Source: Bryocella elongata (GTDB lineage: Bacteria > Acidobacteriota > Terriglobia > Terriglobales > Acidobacteriaceae). Taken from it: a DNA stretch of 64,000 nt. The stretch lies in assembly GCF_900108185.1 (NCBI RefSeq), contig NZ_FNVA01000004.1, positions 434,001-498,000 of the forward strand. The letters are read 5' to 3'. Each line of letters begins with the position of its first letter. Position 1 is the stretch's first letter. Below the pieces are notes generated by a model. It was not told the origin of the DNA, searched no databases, and worked only from the letters and a program-made list of their open reading frames with translations. Position numbers and translations under genes: made by a program. Shown here piece by piece: positions 1 through 10,489 of this stretch.

Positions 1-614
1 CCACGTTGTGGGCGTGCCAGCTGACGCCCGTTGCCGGCTCGACTCCGGCGAAACGGCACACGGCGCTGCGGAGCTTCGATCTCGCCACCGGAGTACCGAA
101 GTGGCGCTGGGATCTTCCAGGCGATACCACCACCTGCAACGACTTCTCGATCGGTCCGGACAAGGCGCTGTATGTGACGGATACAGCCAACTCGAAGATC
201 TATCGCCTCGCTAGCGGAGCGCCGACTCCGGAGCTGTATCTCGAGAACCGCGTGCTAATGGGTGTGGATGGAATCACGTTTCTCGACGGTGTGATGTATG
301 TGAACAACGTCTTCTTCAACAAGCTGTACCGGATTCCTGTCGATGCTGCGGGAAAGCCCGGCGTTCCGGTCGACATCTGGATGGACGCGCCTGTGCGTGG
401 GCCGGACGGCATGCGAGCAGCAAATGGGAAGCTCTACGTCGCGGAGAATGCAGGCGGTAAGATCTCTGCGTTGACGATCGATGGCGACCGGGCGCATGTG
501 ACGGTGATCCGCGAAGGACTCAAGACTCCCACGGGCGTTGAGCCATTCGGTGGGACGCTGTGGTTCACCGAGCGAGGCATGGGCAAGGTGTACGCCGTGC
601 CCATGCCGAAGTGA
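1..614 (+). CDS. SMP-30/gluconolactonase-like beta-propeller protein (5' partial)
   Basis: The reading frame is open from the window edge, so the start lies upstream. About 200 C-terminal residues are visible. They contain repeated short beta-propeller blades with motifs such as GPDKALYVTD, GVMYVNN, AANGKLYVAE and FGGTLWFTERG, typical of SMP-30/gluconolactonase/NHL-like six-bladed propellers. Proteins of this kind are often periplasmic and bind or hydrolyse sugar lactones or similar ligands; the substrate cannot be told here. The next gene, a TonB receptor, starts 268 bases downstream on the same strand. Family assignment is from the blade pattern only; catalytic metal ligands cannot be checked because the N-terminal half is missing. 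Confidence 0.6.
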   Translation, partial: TLWACQLTPVAGSTPAKRHTALRSFDLATGVPKWRWDLPGDTTTCNDFSIGPDKALYVTDTANSKIYRLASGAPTPELYLENRVLMGVDGITFLDGVMYVNNVFFNKLYRIPVDAAGKPGVPVDIWMDAPVRGPDGMRAANGKLYVAENAGGKISALTIDGDRAHVTVIREGLKTPTGVEPFGGTLWFTERGMGKVYAVPMPK

Positions 615-882
615 AGCTGAGGCAGCGAACGGATCCCTTCGCTGCGGATGACGCGGATGAAATGTTTCAAAGCATCGTTTCCGGCCGGCTCGATCGCAAC
701 AAAGGATGGAGCAGCATGGAGATAGGCATCAGCGCCGGATGAATTCCCGACCATATTTCCACCGTTTGGATCGCGAGCCTATCGAAAGGCACTTTGACTT
801 CTGGGCAGCCAGTTCGTAGAGTGAATCCTTCTCGCCATCGCAAGTCAATCCACCTCAACGAGATATATCAGGGGGTTAGACC

Positions 883-3800
883 ATGATCCAAGTGAAGTTG
901 CCGGCTATCTGTATTCGGCCGGTTAAGACTGTTGCAGGGACCAAACGCTCCCTGTATCTCCTTTTGGCGCTCTTCTTGACTGCGCTCATCACCAGCTCCC
1001 CGATCTACGGACAGGCATCGGGAAGTTTCTCGGGCAATGTGCTCGATAAGTCCGGATCCAGCGTTACCGGGGCTGACGTCACAGTCGTTTCGCAGGCTAC
1101 GGGGCTTACTCGCGCGACCAAGACGGACAGTGCAGGGCACTATCTGATTCCGCTGCTGCCCGCAGCGACGTATGTCGTCCGCGTGGACGCGCCGGGGTTT
1201 CGAAGCGCTGCCTCGAAGGACCTGGTGCTCCAGGTACAGGAAGCGCGCGAGCTGGACTTTTCGCTGGTGCCGGCAACCGTTGACACCACGGTACTCGTGA
1301 CCGGGGACGCGGTCGCGGTGGAGACCGGGACCTCTTCTCTGGGGCAGGTCGTCACCGCGCAGCAGGTATCGCAGCTGCCTTTGAATGGGCGCAATTTCGT
1401 TCAACTGGCGACGCTCACCGCAGGTGCGACGGCGGAGACAAACCCGAACAGCTTCTTCACCTCCGGTGCGGACAGCGAAGTGGCAGCGCGCGGTTCCTTC
1501 TCGCTGTCGGTGGGAGGTTCACGTCCCAACAGCACGGACTGGCTGCTGGACGGCGTTGATAACAACGAGTTGACCGGAGGAGGCATTGGCATCTTCTCCT
1601 CGATCGACGACATCCAGGAGTTCAAGGTTCTGACGTACACCTACTCGGCGGAGTACGGTACACGAGCGGGTCCGACGGTGCTGGTCACCACGAAGTCAGG
1701 TTCCAATGATTTTCACGGCTCGCTGTTCGAGTTTGTCCGCAATACCAAGCTCGATGCCCGGAACTACTTCTCTCAAACGCCCACGAAGTTCAACCTGAAC
1801 CAGTTCGGCGGCGCCATCGGCGGCCCCATCGTGAAGGACAAGACCTTCTTTTTCGTCGATGCCGAACAGAAATATCAGCGTCAGGGCCAGACCTTTACCG
1901 GCCTTGTTCCTTCTCTAGCCATGCGCTCCGGCGACTTCACGAACGATCCATTCGGGTCGCCGCTTGCCTCTGGTCGAGCCATCATTAATCCCAACACGGG
2001 TACAGCGTTCCAATGTAATACCTCTGGGGCGCCACTCCCAGCAGGTCCTGGTGGGGTTCAGGGCGTTGGGGTACCTTGCGACAAGATTCCGACGAATCTG
2101 TTCAACAGTATTGGGCAGGCGATGATCAACCTGTATCCAGCGCCGAATGCCAACAACCCCGCTGGAGACTATAACTTCGTCAACTCGCCCGTGCGCAGCC
2201 TGAACGAAACCAAGTTCGACGCACGCGTGGATCAGACGTTCTCCAGCAAAGACAATGCCTTCGCCCGCTTCAGCTACGATCAGGCGACTTCGTATGTCCC
2301 CGGCGGCGGTGGGATCGGATCGCTTGCCGAAGCTGGTGCGTTCGGCAGCAACCAGCGGATCGCGAACCACGCACGGAACATCGCTCTCAGCGAAACCCAC
2401 GTGTTTTCGCCGAAGTTTATCAACCAGGCCAGCTTTGGCTACAACCGGATCTTCGACTACATCCTGTCGCAAGGCACGGGAACTTGCGCCTCGGCTAAGC
2501 TGGGCATTCCCGGCGCCAACCTTGGGTGCGGCGGCGGGACAGGGACCACCTGCGCTGCCGGCGCCTATAGCTGTGGATTGGTCTCGACAGACTTCGAGAA
2601 CGGCGGGTATTGGGCTCTCGGCGATCGCGGTTACTCGCCGTTCCAGGGCGGCACGGATATCTACTCCTTCAAGGACGTGCTCGATCTCATCCTGCGCAAG
2701 CATGAGTTGAGAATGGGCCTCGATCTCCGAGCCAACCAGATGAATGTGGGTTCGGAAGCTTTCGCGGATGGTTTCTGGCTTGAGGGACTCTTCGGAAACG
2801 CTACTGCGGGCACCGGCGCATGTAATGCTCCGAATGCCTCTAAGACTTGCGTGGCTGCGGGCAATGTTGAGGCCGACTTCCTGCTCGGCCTTACGAGCGG
2901 CGGCGCCATTCACGACCAGACGTACCAGGGGGCTGTCACGGGACGCCGCTGGAAGATCTGGCGTCCCTTCATCTCGGATGATTGGAGAGTCTCTCCCTCG
3001 CTCACGCTGAACGTAAGCCTCGCCTATGACATGACGACTCCGATCACAGAGGCGCACGGCAAAATGGCGGACTACATCCCGTCGTCTTCCGGCGGTTCAC
3101 TGCTGATTGCCAATCAAAATGGCGTCGGCGCGTCGGCAGGGATCAACATGGACTGGACGGCGCTCGAACCTCGCGTCGGAGCAGCCTGGAAGGTCTTTGG
3201 CAGCGACAAGACGGTACTTCGCGGCGGTTATGCGCTCTATCACGACTCCGCTTGGAGTCAGGGAGCACAAGGCCTTTGGCAGAACCCACCTTTCCTGGGC
3301 GAATCTGACAACTTCAGCGCTCCCACTCTCTCTGACGGTTTTGCGCTGCTTCCTACACCCTCCACCCTTGCGAACTACCAGGGCGCGTTTACCTATGAGC
3401 CCACAAACCTCAAGTTAGGCCGCGTCCAACAGTACAGCGTCGATGTCGAGCGTCAGTTGTTCGGCAGCCTGGTCCTGACGGGAGGCTACGCGGGTACCCA
3501 CGGTACCCACATCCTGATGCTGGGGAATGACATCAACACGGGCGGCCCTTCTGGTTGCGCTTTGTCTACCTCAAACCACATAGGCTGTGTCGGTTCTTCC
3601 CCGTACACGCCCAACTACGGGACCGGCAGCACGATCCTGGAGGCCGGCGATCTCGGTACGACCAGCTATAACTCGCTGCAGATCAAGGCGGAGACCAAGA
3701 CCCCGAAACATGGTCTTTATGCCCTGGTCGCTTATACCTACTCGAGGACCTATGACAACGGTCTGAGCGACGGCCTCGGTTCCGAGCTCAGTGCCCCCTA

Positions 3801-4470
3801 CTTTCCGCTTCCGAACTGGCAGAGCCTGGACCGTTCGCTGTCGCAGATCAATCTCAATAACAGCTTTGTCGCCAGTGTCATCTACGACCTTCCCTTCGGC
3901 CGTGGAAGGCAGTTCGGCTCCAATTGGAGCGGGGCCACCAATAGTCTTGTGGGCGGCTGGCAGGTGACGCTGATCGAAAGAGGTTCCTCGGGATTCCCGG
4001 TTCCTCTGATCGACAGCAACAATCAATCCGGCGTTTCCTTCAATACCGGCGGTAACAGCTACAACTGGAACCGTCCGGACCAGGTCGCCGGCTGCAACGT
4101 GTACGCCGCAAACCACGGCGCCCACCAGTGGCTCAACCCAGCCTGCTTTGAGGCTCCCGCCGAGGGTCAGCTCGGGAACGCTGCGCGCGTTCCGGTTGTC
4201 GGTCCGGACTTCTGGAACTCCGACTTCTCGCTGATCAAGCAGTTCACTCTTCCGAAGGACGTCGGCCTGAACTTCCGCGCAGAGTTCTTCAACCTCTTCA
4301 ATCATCCGCAGTATGGTATGCCGGTCAACGACATTAACGCCGGTGCAGGTGTCGCGGCTAGCAGCACAACGTCAGACGCGGCTATACCTGCTAACTCTCC
4401 CTTCGGCGCTGTGAACTCCACGGTGAACAATCCTCGCCTGGTGCAGCTTGCACTCAAACTAACGTTCTAA
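883..4470 (+). CDS. TonB-dependent receptor with carboxypeptidase regulatory-like domain (Oar-like)
   Basis: A 1195-residue outer-membrane protein. A basic N-terminus and hydrophobic segment (about residues 23-43) ending near YGQA form a signal peptide. Residues ~46-130 are a carboxypeptidase-regulatory-like beta-sandwich. This is followed by the family-typical QLPLNGRNFVQL motif near residue 165 and a TonB plug with the WLLDGVDNNE segment, then a long beta-barrel ending in a C-terminal Phe (LALKLTF), the usual outer-membrane barrel signature. A GGGG-containing ribosome site precedes the ATG. This class is greatly expanded in Acidobacteria and is thought to import oligosaccharides or peptides; the ligand here is unknown. 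A strong terminator follows directly. Confidence 0.9.
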   Translation: MIQVKLPAICIRPVKTVAGTKRSLYLLLALFLTALITSSPIYGQASGSFSGNVLDKSGSSVTGADVTVVSQATGLTRATKTDSAGHYLIPLLPAATYVVRVDAPGFRSAASKDLVLQVQEARELDFSLVPATVDTTVLVTGDAVAVETGTSSLGQVVTAQQVSQLPLNGRNFVQLATLTAGATAETNPNSFFTSGADSEVAARGSFSLSVGGSRPNSTDWLLDGVDNNELTGGGIGIFSSIDDIQEFKVLTYTYSAEYGTRAGPTVLVTTKSGSNDFHGSLFEFVRNTKLDARNYFSQTPTKFNLNQFGGAIGGPIVKDKTFFFVDAEQKYQRQGQTFTGLVPSLAMRSGDFTNDPFGSPLASGRAIINPNTGTAFQCNTSGAPLPAGPGGVQGVGVPCDKIPTNLFNSIGQAMINLYPAPNANNPAGDYNFVNSPVRSLNETKFDARVDQTFSSKDNAFARFSYDQATSYVPGGGGIGSLAEAGAFGSNQRIANHARNIALSETHVFSPKFINQASFGYNRIFDYILSQGTGTCASAKLGIPGANLGCGGGTGTTCAAGAYSCGLVSTDFENGGYWALGDRGYSPFQGGTDIYSFKDVLDLILRKHELRMGLDLRANQMNVGSEAFADGFWLEGLFGNATAGTGACNAPNASKTCVAAGNVEADFLLGLTSGGAIHDQTYQGAVTGRRWKIWRPFISDDWRVSPSLTLNVSLAYDMTTPITEAHGKMADYIPSSSGGSLLIANQNGVGASAGINMDWTALEPRVGAAWKVFGSDKTVLRGGYALYHDSAWSQGAQGLWQNPPFLGESDNFSAPTLSDGFALLPTPSTLANYQGAFTYEPTNLKLGRVQQYSVDVERQLFGSLVLTGGYAGTHGTHILMLGNDINTGGPSGCALSTSNHIGCVGSSPYTPNYGTGSTILEAGDLGTTSYNSLQIKAETKTPKHGLYALVAYTYSRTYDNGLSDGLGSELSAPYFPLPNWQSLDRSLSQINLNNSFVASVIYDLPFGRGRQFGSNWSGATNSLVGGWQVTLIERGSSGFPVPLIDSNNQSGVSFNTGGNSYNWNRPDQVAGCNVYAANHGAHQWLNPACFEAPAEGQLGNAARVPVVGPDFWNSDFSLIKQFTLPKDVGLNFRAEFFNLFNHPQYGMPVNDINAGAGVAASSTTSDAAIPANSPFGAVNSTVNNPRLVQLALKLTF

Positions 4471-4500
4471 GAAGTCAGTCCATCGAACTGCAATGAGTTA

Positions 4501-4537
4501 CGACTCGCCCCGTCTTCCGGACGGGGCGAGTCGTTTT
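4501..4537 (+). terminator. Rho-independent terminator of the TonB receptor gene
   Basis: Perfect 14-bp inverted repeat (arms 4501-4514 and 4520-4533, loop of 5) followed by TTTT, 30 bases after the receptor stop codon. Confidence 0.9.
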
Positions 4538-4545
4538 GCGGATGG

Positions 4546-4577
4546 AAAAAGGCCCTGACGCGGAGCATCAGGGCCTT
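4546..4577 (-). terminator. Rho-independent terminator of pdxS
   Basis: 10-bp arms (4549-4558 and 4568-4577) with a 9-base loop; on the minus strand the stem is followed by a run of five U. It lies back to back with the receptor terminator, so the two convergent genes are insulated from each other. Confidence 0.85.
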
Positions 4578-4603
4578 CTTGTTGCGGGATGTTGTCGAGC
4601 GAG

Positions 4604-5614
4604 TTACCAGCCGCGGTCCTGCATGCGTTCCTTCGCTTCGATGGCTGCTGCGGCGAGGCCCTTCATGCTGCCGAGAACCTGCTCGCTGGCTTCGACGAGG
4701 ATCTTGGCATCGCTGAAGTGTGTGGCCGCGAGGACGATGGCCTTGGCGCGGGAGACCGCTTCCGCGTGCTCGTCGGGTTCGCTGGGGGTGCCGACTTCGT
4801 CCGACTTACAGAGGCCGATCTCGGCGTCTTCCCTGGTCCAGAGCGACACGTTGAGCGGCGTTGCGCCATCCTTCATGAAGATGCCGGAGCCGACGAAGAC
4901 GGTCTCGGCGCCGAGCTGCATCATGAGGGCGGCGTCAGCCGGGGTGGCGATGCCACCGGCGGAGAAGTTGGGCACGGGGAGCTTGCCGGTCTTGGCGACC
5001 ATGCGGATGAGCTCGTAGGGTGCGCCGTGGAGCTTGGCGGCGTTGTAGAGCTCCTGATCGGAGAGGACGGTGAGGCCCTTGATCTCGCGGGTGATGGTGC
5101 GCATGTGGGTGACGGCGTGGACGACGTCGCCCGTGCCCGGCTCACCCTTGGTGCGGATCATGGCCGCGCCTTCAGCGATGCGGCGGAGGGCTTCGCCGAG
5201 GTTCTTGGCGCCGCAGACGAAGGGCGTGGTGAACGCGTGCTTGTCGATGTGAAACTGCTCATCGGCCGGGGTCAGGACCTCGGACTCGTCGATAAAATCC
5301 ACGCCGAGCTGCTGAAGGACCTGCGCTTCGGCAAAGTGGCCGATGCGGGCCTTGGCCATGACGGGGATGTTCACCGTGGCCATGATCTGCTTGATGAGCT
5401 TGGGGTTGGCCATGCGGGCCACGCCGCCTTCGGCGCGGATCATGGCGGGAACGCGCTCGAGCGCCATCACAGAGACAGCTCCGGCCTCTTCGGCGATCTT
5501 GGCCTGCTCCACGTTCATGACGTCCATGATGACGCCGCCCTTGAGCATCTCGGCCAGGCCGGTCTTGAGCCGCAGGCTGGAACCTGTTCCATCACCATTG
5601 CTGTTGGGATTCAT
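4604..5614 (-). CDS. pdxS: Pyridoxal 5'-phosphate synthase lyase subunit PdxS
   Basis: 336 residues, (beta/alpha)8 barrel of the PdxS/SNZ family. It makes PLP from ribose 5-phosphate, glyceraldehyde 3-phosphate and ammonia supplied by PdxT. Visible motifs are [17 protein letters not shown], the active-site stretch [10 protein letters not shown] with its lysine, and the phosphate-binding [13 protein letters not shown]. The chosen ATG at 5614 is preceded by GGAAGGAG seven bases upstream; an upstream in-frame start would add 12 residues without a better ribosome site. The N-terminus has a short polar extension ([13 protein letters not shown]) compared with most relatives. The glutaminase partner pdxT is not adjacent, which is uncommon but known in some genomes. 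Confidence 0.95.
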   Translation of the reverse strand: MNPNSNGDGTGSSLRLKTGLAEMLKGGVIMDVMNVEQAKIAEEAGAVSVMALERVPAMIRAEGGVARMANPKLIKQIMATVNIPVMAKARIGHFAEAQVLQQLGVDFIDESEVLTPADEQFHIDKHAFTTPFVCGAKNLGEALRRIAEGAAMIRTKGEPGTGDVVHAVTHMRTITREIKGLTVLSDQELYNAAKLHGAPYELIRMVAKTGKLPVPNFSAGGIATPADAALMMQLGAETVFVGSGIFMKDGATPLNVSLWTREDAEIGLCKSDEVGTPSEPDEHAEAVSRAKAIVLAATHFSDAKILVEASEQVLGSMKGLAAAAIEAKERMQDRGW

Positions 5615-5919
5615 GGGTACTCCTTCCGGCACACGCACAAGGGGTGCCACGCGGGTCTGCGTTTAGTTCCCAGTTTATCAGCTTGTTTCACCGCAGTTTG
5701 GGCCCCGGAGAATATACCGCTCAGCTAGCTGGACGGAACGCGCAAGCGTTTTCGTCGCGCGGAAGGAACTCTTTGAAGAACTTCGCGCGGCGGATTTGAT
5801 CCTCTCCATCTCGTAGCGTTCCTTTTCGAGTCATCAACGGGTTACGACTGTGTATGGTTCGCGGTTACGGTTGTGGGTTGCACAAAGGTTGAGGCTAGGG
5901 AACAATTCGATCACCCGCT
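5615..5919. other. Divergent intergenic region, pdxS / Ig-repeat protein
   Basis: About 305 bases without a convincing gene. It must hold the promoters for pdxS (minus strand) and the large secreted protein (plus strand). No clear -35/-10 pair, riboswitch fold or repeat could be identified by eye. Confidence 0.5.
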
Positions 5920-8900
5920 ATGCGCTTCCTTCGCCGTCAAAGACTCCTAGGTCCCGCGGTTCTCGCCGCGATGTCGGTGTTGTCGCCTGTAGCGGCTTTC
6001 TCCCAGGTCGCAGATTCTTTGCGCCCTGCTGTAGTTCCGGTAGGCGTGGCCGATCTTGGCTCCCTGCCGGCGGCGCAGTCCGTTACGCTGACGGTCCATC
6101 TTGCGCCCTCCGAGGCGCACGAGGCCGCGCTCGAGCAGTTCGTCTCCGACGTAGAGACGACCGGCTCGAGCTCCTGGCACCGGTGGGTGACACCGGCCCA
6201 GTTCGCTCAAAGCTATGGGCCTGACGCGAACGCCGTCGCTGCAGTGACGACGTTCGCCCAGGCCAATGGCCTGAGCGTCGGTCCGGTCTCGGCATCGGGG
6301 ACTCGGGTAGCGCTGACTGGAACCGTGACGCAGGTTGAGGCGGCCTTTGCAGCCTCTCTGCATAGCTACGCCACCGGGTCAACGACCTACTACGCAAACA
6401 GCTCGGCGGTGAAGATTCCCGCGGCGCTGCGGGCGTATGCGATTACGATTGACGGATTCTCGAACGCTCCCAGTGCGTATCCGCTGACTTTGAGCGCGGA
6501 TGGCGTGGCCTCGACCGCAAATGACGTGCTGGCAGCGTTGGCGACTGTCGTGGAAGCCAATACTGCGCGCGTGGTCACGCTGGATACGGCTGCCTGCGCC
6601 GAAGACTTCGATACACCGACCCGCTCGGCATTAGAGCTGGCGCTGCGCGAGGCAGTGGCGCAGGGCATCACGGTGCTGGCTGCGGCGGAATGCGGCACGC
6701 GCGGCGCTGCCGGGCTTCCGTCCATCTTCCCCGAGATCACCTCGGTGGCGCTCGGGGCTGGCCTGACGCCGACGACCAGCACCGATGCGCTCAGCGACTA
6801 CGCCGGGCTTCGTCCCTCGTGGCAGGTCGCCACCGGACTTCCGTCGGATGCGCTGCGGCATGAGCCGGATGTGACGGCAAGCTCGCTCGCGGACTTCGCC
6901 TCAACGATGCAGACGATCCTCGCGCGTGAGCCTGCGAATCCTGACGGGACGGCTGCTCGGTTGGGCAATATTGCAGGAACGATGTACGCCTTGCGCATGA
7001 CGCCCGGGCTCTACACGCAACCGGACGACGCGAGCAGCACCAACGGTGCTGTAAAGGTCAGCTCGGCGAGCGCAGCCGTCGTTCCAGCCTCATCGGCTGC
7101 CACCGCGACGGCGTCCGGCAAGTGGGAGGCTGCTACGGGGCTCGGCGTCGTGTCGATGGCTCAGCTGGCCAAGGTGTTTCCGGCTGGAGCCTCGTCGAAC
7201 AACGTTCAGATCACGATCGACAATCCCGGCGCGGCCCATGGGCAGAACATCACCTTCACCGCCAACGTGACGAACACCTCGGGGAACAGCTCTCTGGCGA
7301 CTCCGACGGGCACGATCAACTTCGCGCTGAACACGGGCGCGAGTGCAGGTTCGGGATCGCTGACGAACGGCACCTACAGCGTCACGACGAACCAGCTCGC
7401 AGCAGGCAACTATACGGTTGCCGCGCAATACTCCGGCGATGCGAACTACGCGCAGGCCGTTTCGGTGACGGATTCCTTCTCGGTCTCGGCGGAGGCCTCT
7501 AACGTGGGGGCGAGCGCCCCGGCTTCTACCGCGGTCGGGCAGATGATCGCCTTCACGGTCACGGACAGCTCTCCATCCGGCGTAGGGACGCCGAGCGGTA
7601 CGGTCACCGTCATCCCGCAGTATCTTGCCAGCCCGCCGACCTATACCGGGACCCTGAGCGGCTCGGGCGGAACCGCAACCGCGACGGTCCAGGTGCCGGC
7701 GACACAGGCTGGTTATCTCGCCTTCAAGGTGAACTGCGTCAGCGCGGACCCGAGCTTTACCTGCTACAACCCGATCAATGTCTCGGCGAATGTGATCAAG
7801 GGGACTGCGACGATGACGCTCGCGGCGAGCCCCTCGAACCCGGCGGCGGGCACTTCGGTTACGTTTACCGCGACGGTCAGCGGTCCGGGCTCGCCGTATC
7901 CCACGCCGACGGGCAGCGTGACGGTGTATGACTACGCGACCGCGATCGGTACAGCCCAGCTGAACAGCAGTGGCGTGGCCACGATCACCGTCAGCAGCGT
8001 GACCGGCTCGTATCACAGCTTCTCCGCGAACTATGCGGGCGATGGCAACTACAACACCGCGAATGCCACCGCCGGCAGCACAACTGGTAGTACTGCGACC
8101 TCGACGGCGCTGAGTGTCAATCCGAATCCGCCCGTAGGCGGGAGCACCACGAACCTGACCGCGACGCTGACGTACACGAGCGGCAGCAGCGCTCCCACGG
8201 GCTCGATGAGCTTCTACGAGGATGGTGCTCTGCTCGGCACGGCAGCGCTTAGCGGGGCAACGGCGACCTACAGCTCCACTGCGATTAGCGGCACGACGAC
8301 GCACACCTTCTACGCTGTGTACTCCGGCGATGCGAACTTCCAGACCAGTCAGTCACCGGTGATCACGACCTCTGCCTCTGGGTCTGGCGGCAATACCACC
8401 ACCGGCACGCTGACGGTGAATCCGAATCCGCCCGTCGGCGGTAACACCACGACGCTGATCGATACGATCCACTACACGAGCCCTTCGGGAACCTCGACGA
8501 CTCCTTCGGGGACCGTGACGTTCTACGAAGATGGCGTGTCGATCGGATCGAACGGGGTAAATGGCGGTTCGGCGACCTTTACCTCGACGACGATCAGCGG
8601 GAAGACGGCACATACGTTCAATGCGATCTATGCGGGGGACAACACCTTTAGTGGGAACACCTCGAACTCGGTGACGACGGCAGCCTCGACGGCTGGAACG
8701 AGTGTGAGCATCGCGGCGAATCCGACCGTGGTGGCGACGGGTTCGACGACGACCCTGACGGCGACGGTAAATTCGACGACCGGAGGCACCGCTCCGACGG
8801 GCACGGTGACCTTCTCTTCGTCCCTGCAGGGCACGCTGGGCACCGCGAACCTGGCCGGTAACACGGCCACGCTGACGCCGACCCTTACGGCAGCGGGCTC

Positions 8901-10449
8901 GCAGAGCATTACGGCGACCTATAACGGGGATGGAAACTACAACAGCCAGGCGAGCACCAGCCCGGTGACCGTCACGGTAGGGCCGGCAGCGGCAGTGACC
9001 ATCGCCGTCGCTCCGACGACGGCCACCTATGGCCAGACTCTGACGCTCTCGGCCACGGCAACGGGTACCGCGACCTCGGGTACAGGCCCCAGCGGTACGG
9101 TGAACCTCACGCTATATGGAACGGCGACGGTCACTGCGTCGATTCAGCTCAGTCCGACCTCCAGCACCACGGCGACTGGCACAACGACGATCGTCGCTCC
9201 CTCCGTGGGCAGCTACAACATCCAGGCGACGTGCACGGGAACGACCTTCAACTGCAGCAACGTGCAGATCACGGCTGCCCAGCTGACGGTAGGCAAGGCT
9301 GCCACCACGACGGCGCTGACCTCGAATCCTACGAATCCGACCGCGGGGCAGTCGGTGACCTATACAGCGACCGTCGCCAGTTCGACGACAAGCTCGACAG
9401 CCACAGCGCCAACGGGCAACGTTACCTTCTCGAACGGAACCACCACGACCACTGTCACGCTCACGGGCAACGTCGCAACGTGGACGACGACCGCCGTCAG
9501 CGGCGCCACGGTGACGGCAACTTATAACGGCGATGGCAACTACTCGAGCAGTAATTCGACCGGCAGCACGGGAGGAACCACACCGGCCGCTCCACCGGTT
9601 GCTTCGACGACTGCACTGATCTCAAGCTCAACGAGCGGGCTGGCGGATACGCTGGTGCTCCTCACGGCCACGGTCACGGATGCGCCATCGACAGCGAATC
9701 CCACGCCGGGTGCTCCGATTGGCACCGTCACTTTCTATGACACCCGCAACGGCGTGACCGTATCGCTCGGAACAGTGACGGTGACGACGACCGGAAGCTA
9801 CACGGCGACCGCACAGCTTAGCACCACGGGACTTGCTTCTGGCTCGCATTCGGTGACGGCAGTCTTTTCAGGTGGCACGAACACCACGGGTTCGACATCG
9901 AACGCGGTGACGATCGGATTTTCCGATTACACGCTGAGCTTCTCGCCGAGTTCGTTGACGCTGACGCGTGGCAAGAGCGGAAGCTCCACGTTGACGGTGA
10001 CCGCGGTGAACGGCTTCAACGGCACCGTGGCGCTCGCCTGTGTGGCGCCTTCGGGCACGTCGACCACCTGCAGCTTCACGCCGACGGCGATCAGCGGATC
10101 GGGCATCTCGACGCTGGTTATCACGACGCAGCAGGGGGCAGAGCTTGGCGGAGGACTGCGAGCTCAGCTCGAAGGGCGCGCTGGCGGCATTGCCGCAGCG
10201 AGCCTGCTGCTTGGTTGCCTGCTTCCTGGAGTGCGGCGTCGCAGGCCCGCGCTGTTCCTCATCATCGTTGCGAGCCTGGCGATGTTCTCATCGACCGGTT
10301 GCACGACCCTCACTGGAGCAGCTAGCGGAGGCACTGGTCTCGGCAGCGGTACACCGACCGGCGCGTTGAGCTTCATCATCTCGACGACAGGTACCCAGGC
10401 CGGAGCTTCGACCAACCACGACACCACGTTCTCTGTGACGGTTCAGTAG
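5920..10449 (+). CDS. Pro-kumamolisin domain protein with tandem bacterial Ig-like repeats
   Basis: 1509 residues, secreted (signal peptide residues 1-29, cleavage near AAFSQ). Residues ~34-185 match the pro-kumamolisin (S53 propeptide) domain, with the WHRWVTPAQFAQSYG motif typical of that fold. Residues ~190-420 look like a reduced S53 protease domain, but the catalytic SGTS-type motif is not visible, so protease activity is unlikely. From ~425 to ~1370 there are about nine Ig-like (Big_3-type) repeats, recognisable by recurring PTGTVTF, YNGDGNY and YSGDANY motifs. The C-terminus has a further Ig-like domain, a hydrophobic segment with following arginines near residue 1430, and a lipobox-like STGC segment. 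Such proteins are common in Terriglobia; a surface adhesion or matrix role is inferred. Confidence 0.8.
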   Translation: MRFLRRQRLLGPAVLAAMSVLSPVAAFSQVADSLRPAVVPVGVADLGSLPAAQSVTLTVHLAPSEAHEAALEQFVSDVETTGSSSWHRWVTPAQFAQSYGPDANAVAAVTTFAQANGLSVGPVSASGTRVALTGTVTQVEAAFAASLHSYATGSTTYYANSSAVKIPAALRAYAITIDGFSNAPSAYPLTLSADGVASTANDVLAALATVVEANTARVVTLDTAACAEDFDTPTRSALELALREAVAQGITVLAAAECGTRGAAGLPSIFPEITSVALGAGLTPTTSTDALSDYAGLRPSWQVATGLPSDALRHEPDVTASSLADFASTMQTILAREPANPDGTAARLGNIAGTMYALRMTPGLYTQPDDASSTNGAVKVSSASAAVVPASSAATATASGKWEAATGLGVVSMAQLAKVFPAGASSNNVQITIDNPGAAHGQNITFTANVTNTSGNSSLATPTGTINFALNTGASAGSGSLTNGTYSVTTNQLAAGNYTVAAQYSGDANYAQAVSVTDSFSVSAEASNVGASAPASTAVGQMIAFTVTDSSPSGVGTPSGTVTVIPQYLASPPTYTGTLSGSGGTATATVQVPATQAGYLAFKVNCVSADPSFTCYNPINVSANVIKGTATMTLAASPSNPAAGTSVTFTATVSGPGSPYPTPTGSVTVYDYATAIGTAQLNSSGVATITVSSVTGSYHSFSANYAGDGNYNTANATAGSTTGSTATSTALSVNPNPPVGGSTTNLTATLTYTSGSSAPTGSMSFYEDGALLGTAALSGATATYSSTAISGTTTHTFYAVYSGDANFQTSQSPVITTSASGSGGNTTTGTLTVNPNPPVGGNTTTLIDTIHYTSPSGTSTTPSGTVTFYEDGVSIGSNGVNGGSATFTSTTISGKTAHTFNAIYAGDNTFSGNTSNSVTTAASTAGTSVSIAANPTVVATGSTTTLTATVNSTTGGTAPTGTVTFSSSLQGTLGTANLAGNTATLTPTLTAAGSQSITATYNGDGNYNSQASTSPVTVTVGPAAAVTIAVAPTTATYGQTLTLSATATGTATSGTGPSGTVNLTLYGTATVTASIQLSPTSSTTATGTTTIVAPSVGSYNIQATCTGTTFNCSNVQITAAQLTVGKAATTTALTSNPTNPTAGQSVTYTATVASSTTSSTATAPTGNVTFSNGTTTTTVTLTGNVATWTTTAVSGATVTATYNGDGNYSSSNSTGSTGGTTPAAPPVASTTALISSSTSGLADTLVLLTATVTDAPSTANPTPGAPIGTVTFYDTRNGVTVSLGTVTVTTTGSYTATAQLSTTGLASGSHSVTAVFSGGTNTTGSTSNAVTIGFSDYTLSFSPSSLTLTRGKSGSSTLTVTAVNGFNGTVALACVAPSGTSTTCSFTPTAISGSGISTLVITTQQGAELGGGLRAQLEGRAGGIAAASLLLGCLLPGVRRRRPALFLIIVASLAMFSSTGCTTLTGAASGGTGLGSGTPTGALSFIISTTGTQAGASTNHDTTFSVTVQ
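8100..9560 (+). repeat. Tandem Ig-domain coding repeats inside the large secreted protein
   Basis: The DNA recurs in units of roughly 270-300 bases. The clearest pair shares a near-identical stretch around AATCCGAATCCGCCCGT at ~8122 and ~8424, each starting an Ig-like unit. This suggests unit duplication within the gene and is a likely site of copy-number change. Confidence 0.6.
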
Positions 10450-10489
10450 GCTGAGAGCTATGGAGCTTCAAGCCTGCTGAGCCGTCGGC

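Noticed and set aside
1915-3057. Long open frame (380 codons) opposite the TonB receptor
   Set aside because: High-GC shadow of a certain gene; no ribosome site, no recognisable motif and wrong strand for the neighbours.
7100-9560. Tandem repeats as an intergenic satellite
   Set aside because: The repeats are in frame within one large coding sequence and encode Ig-like domains.
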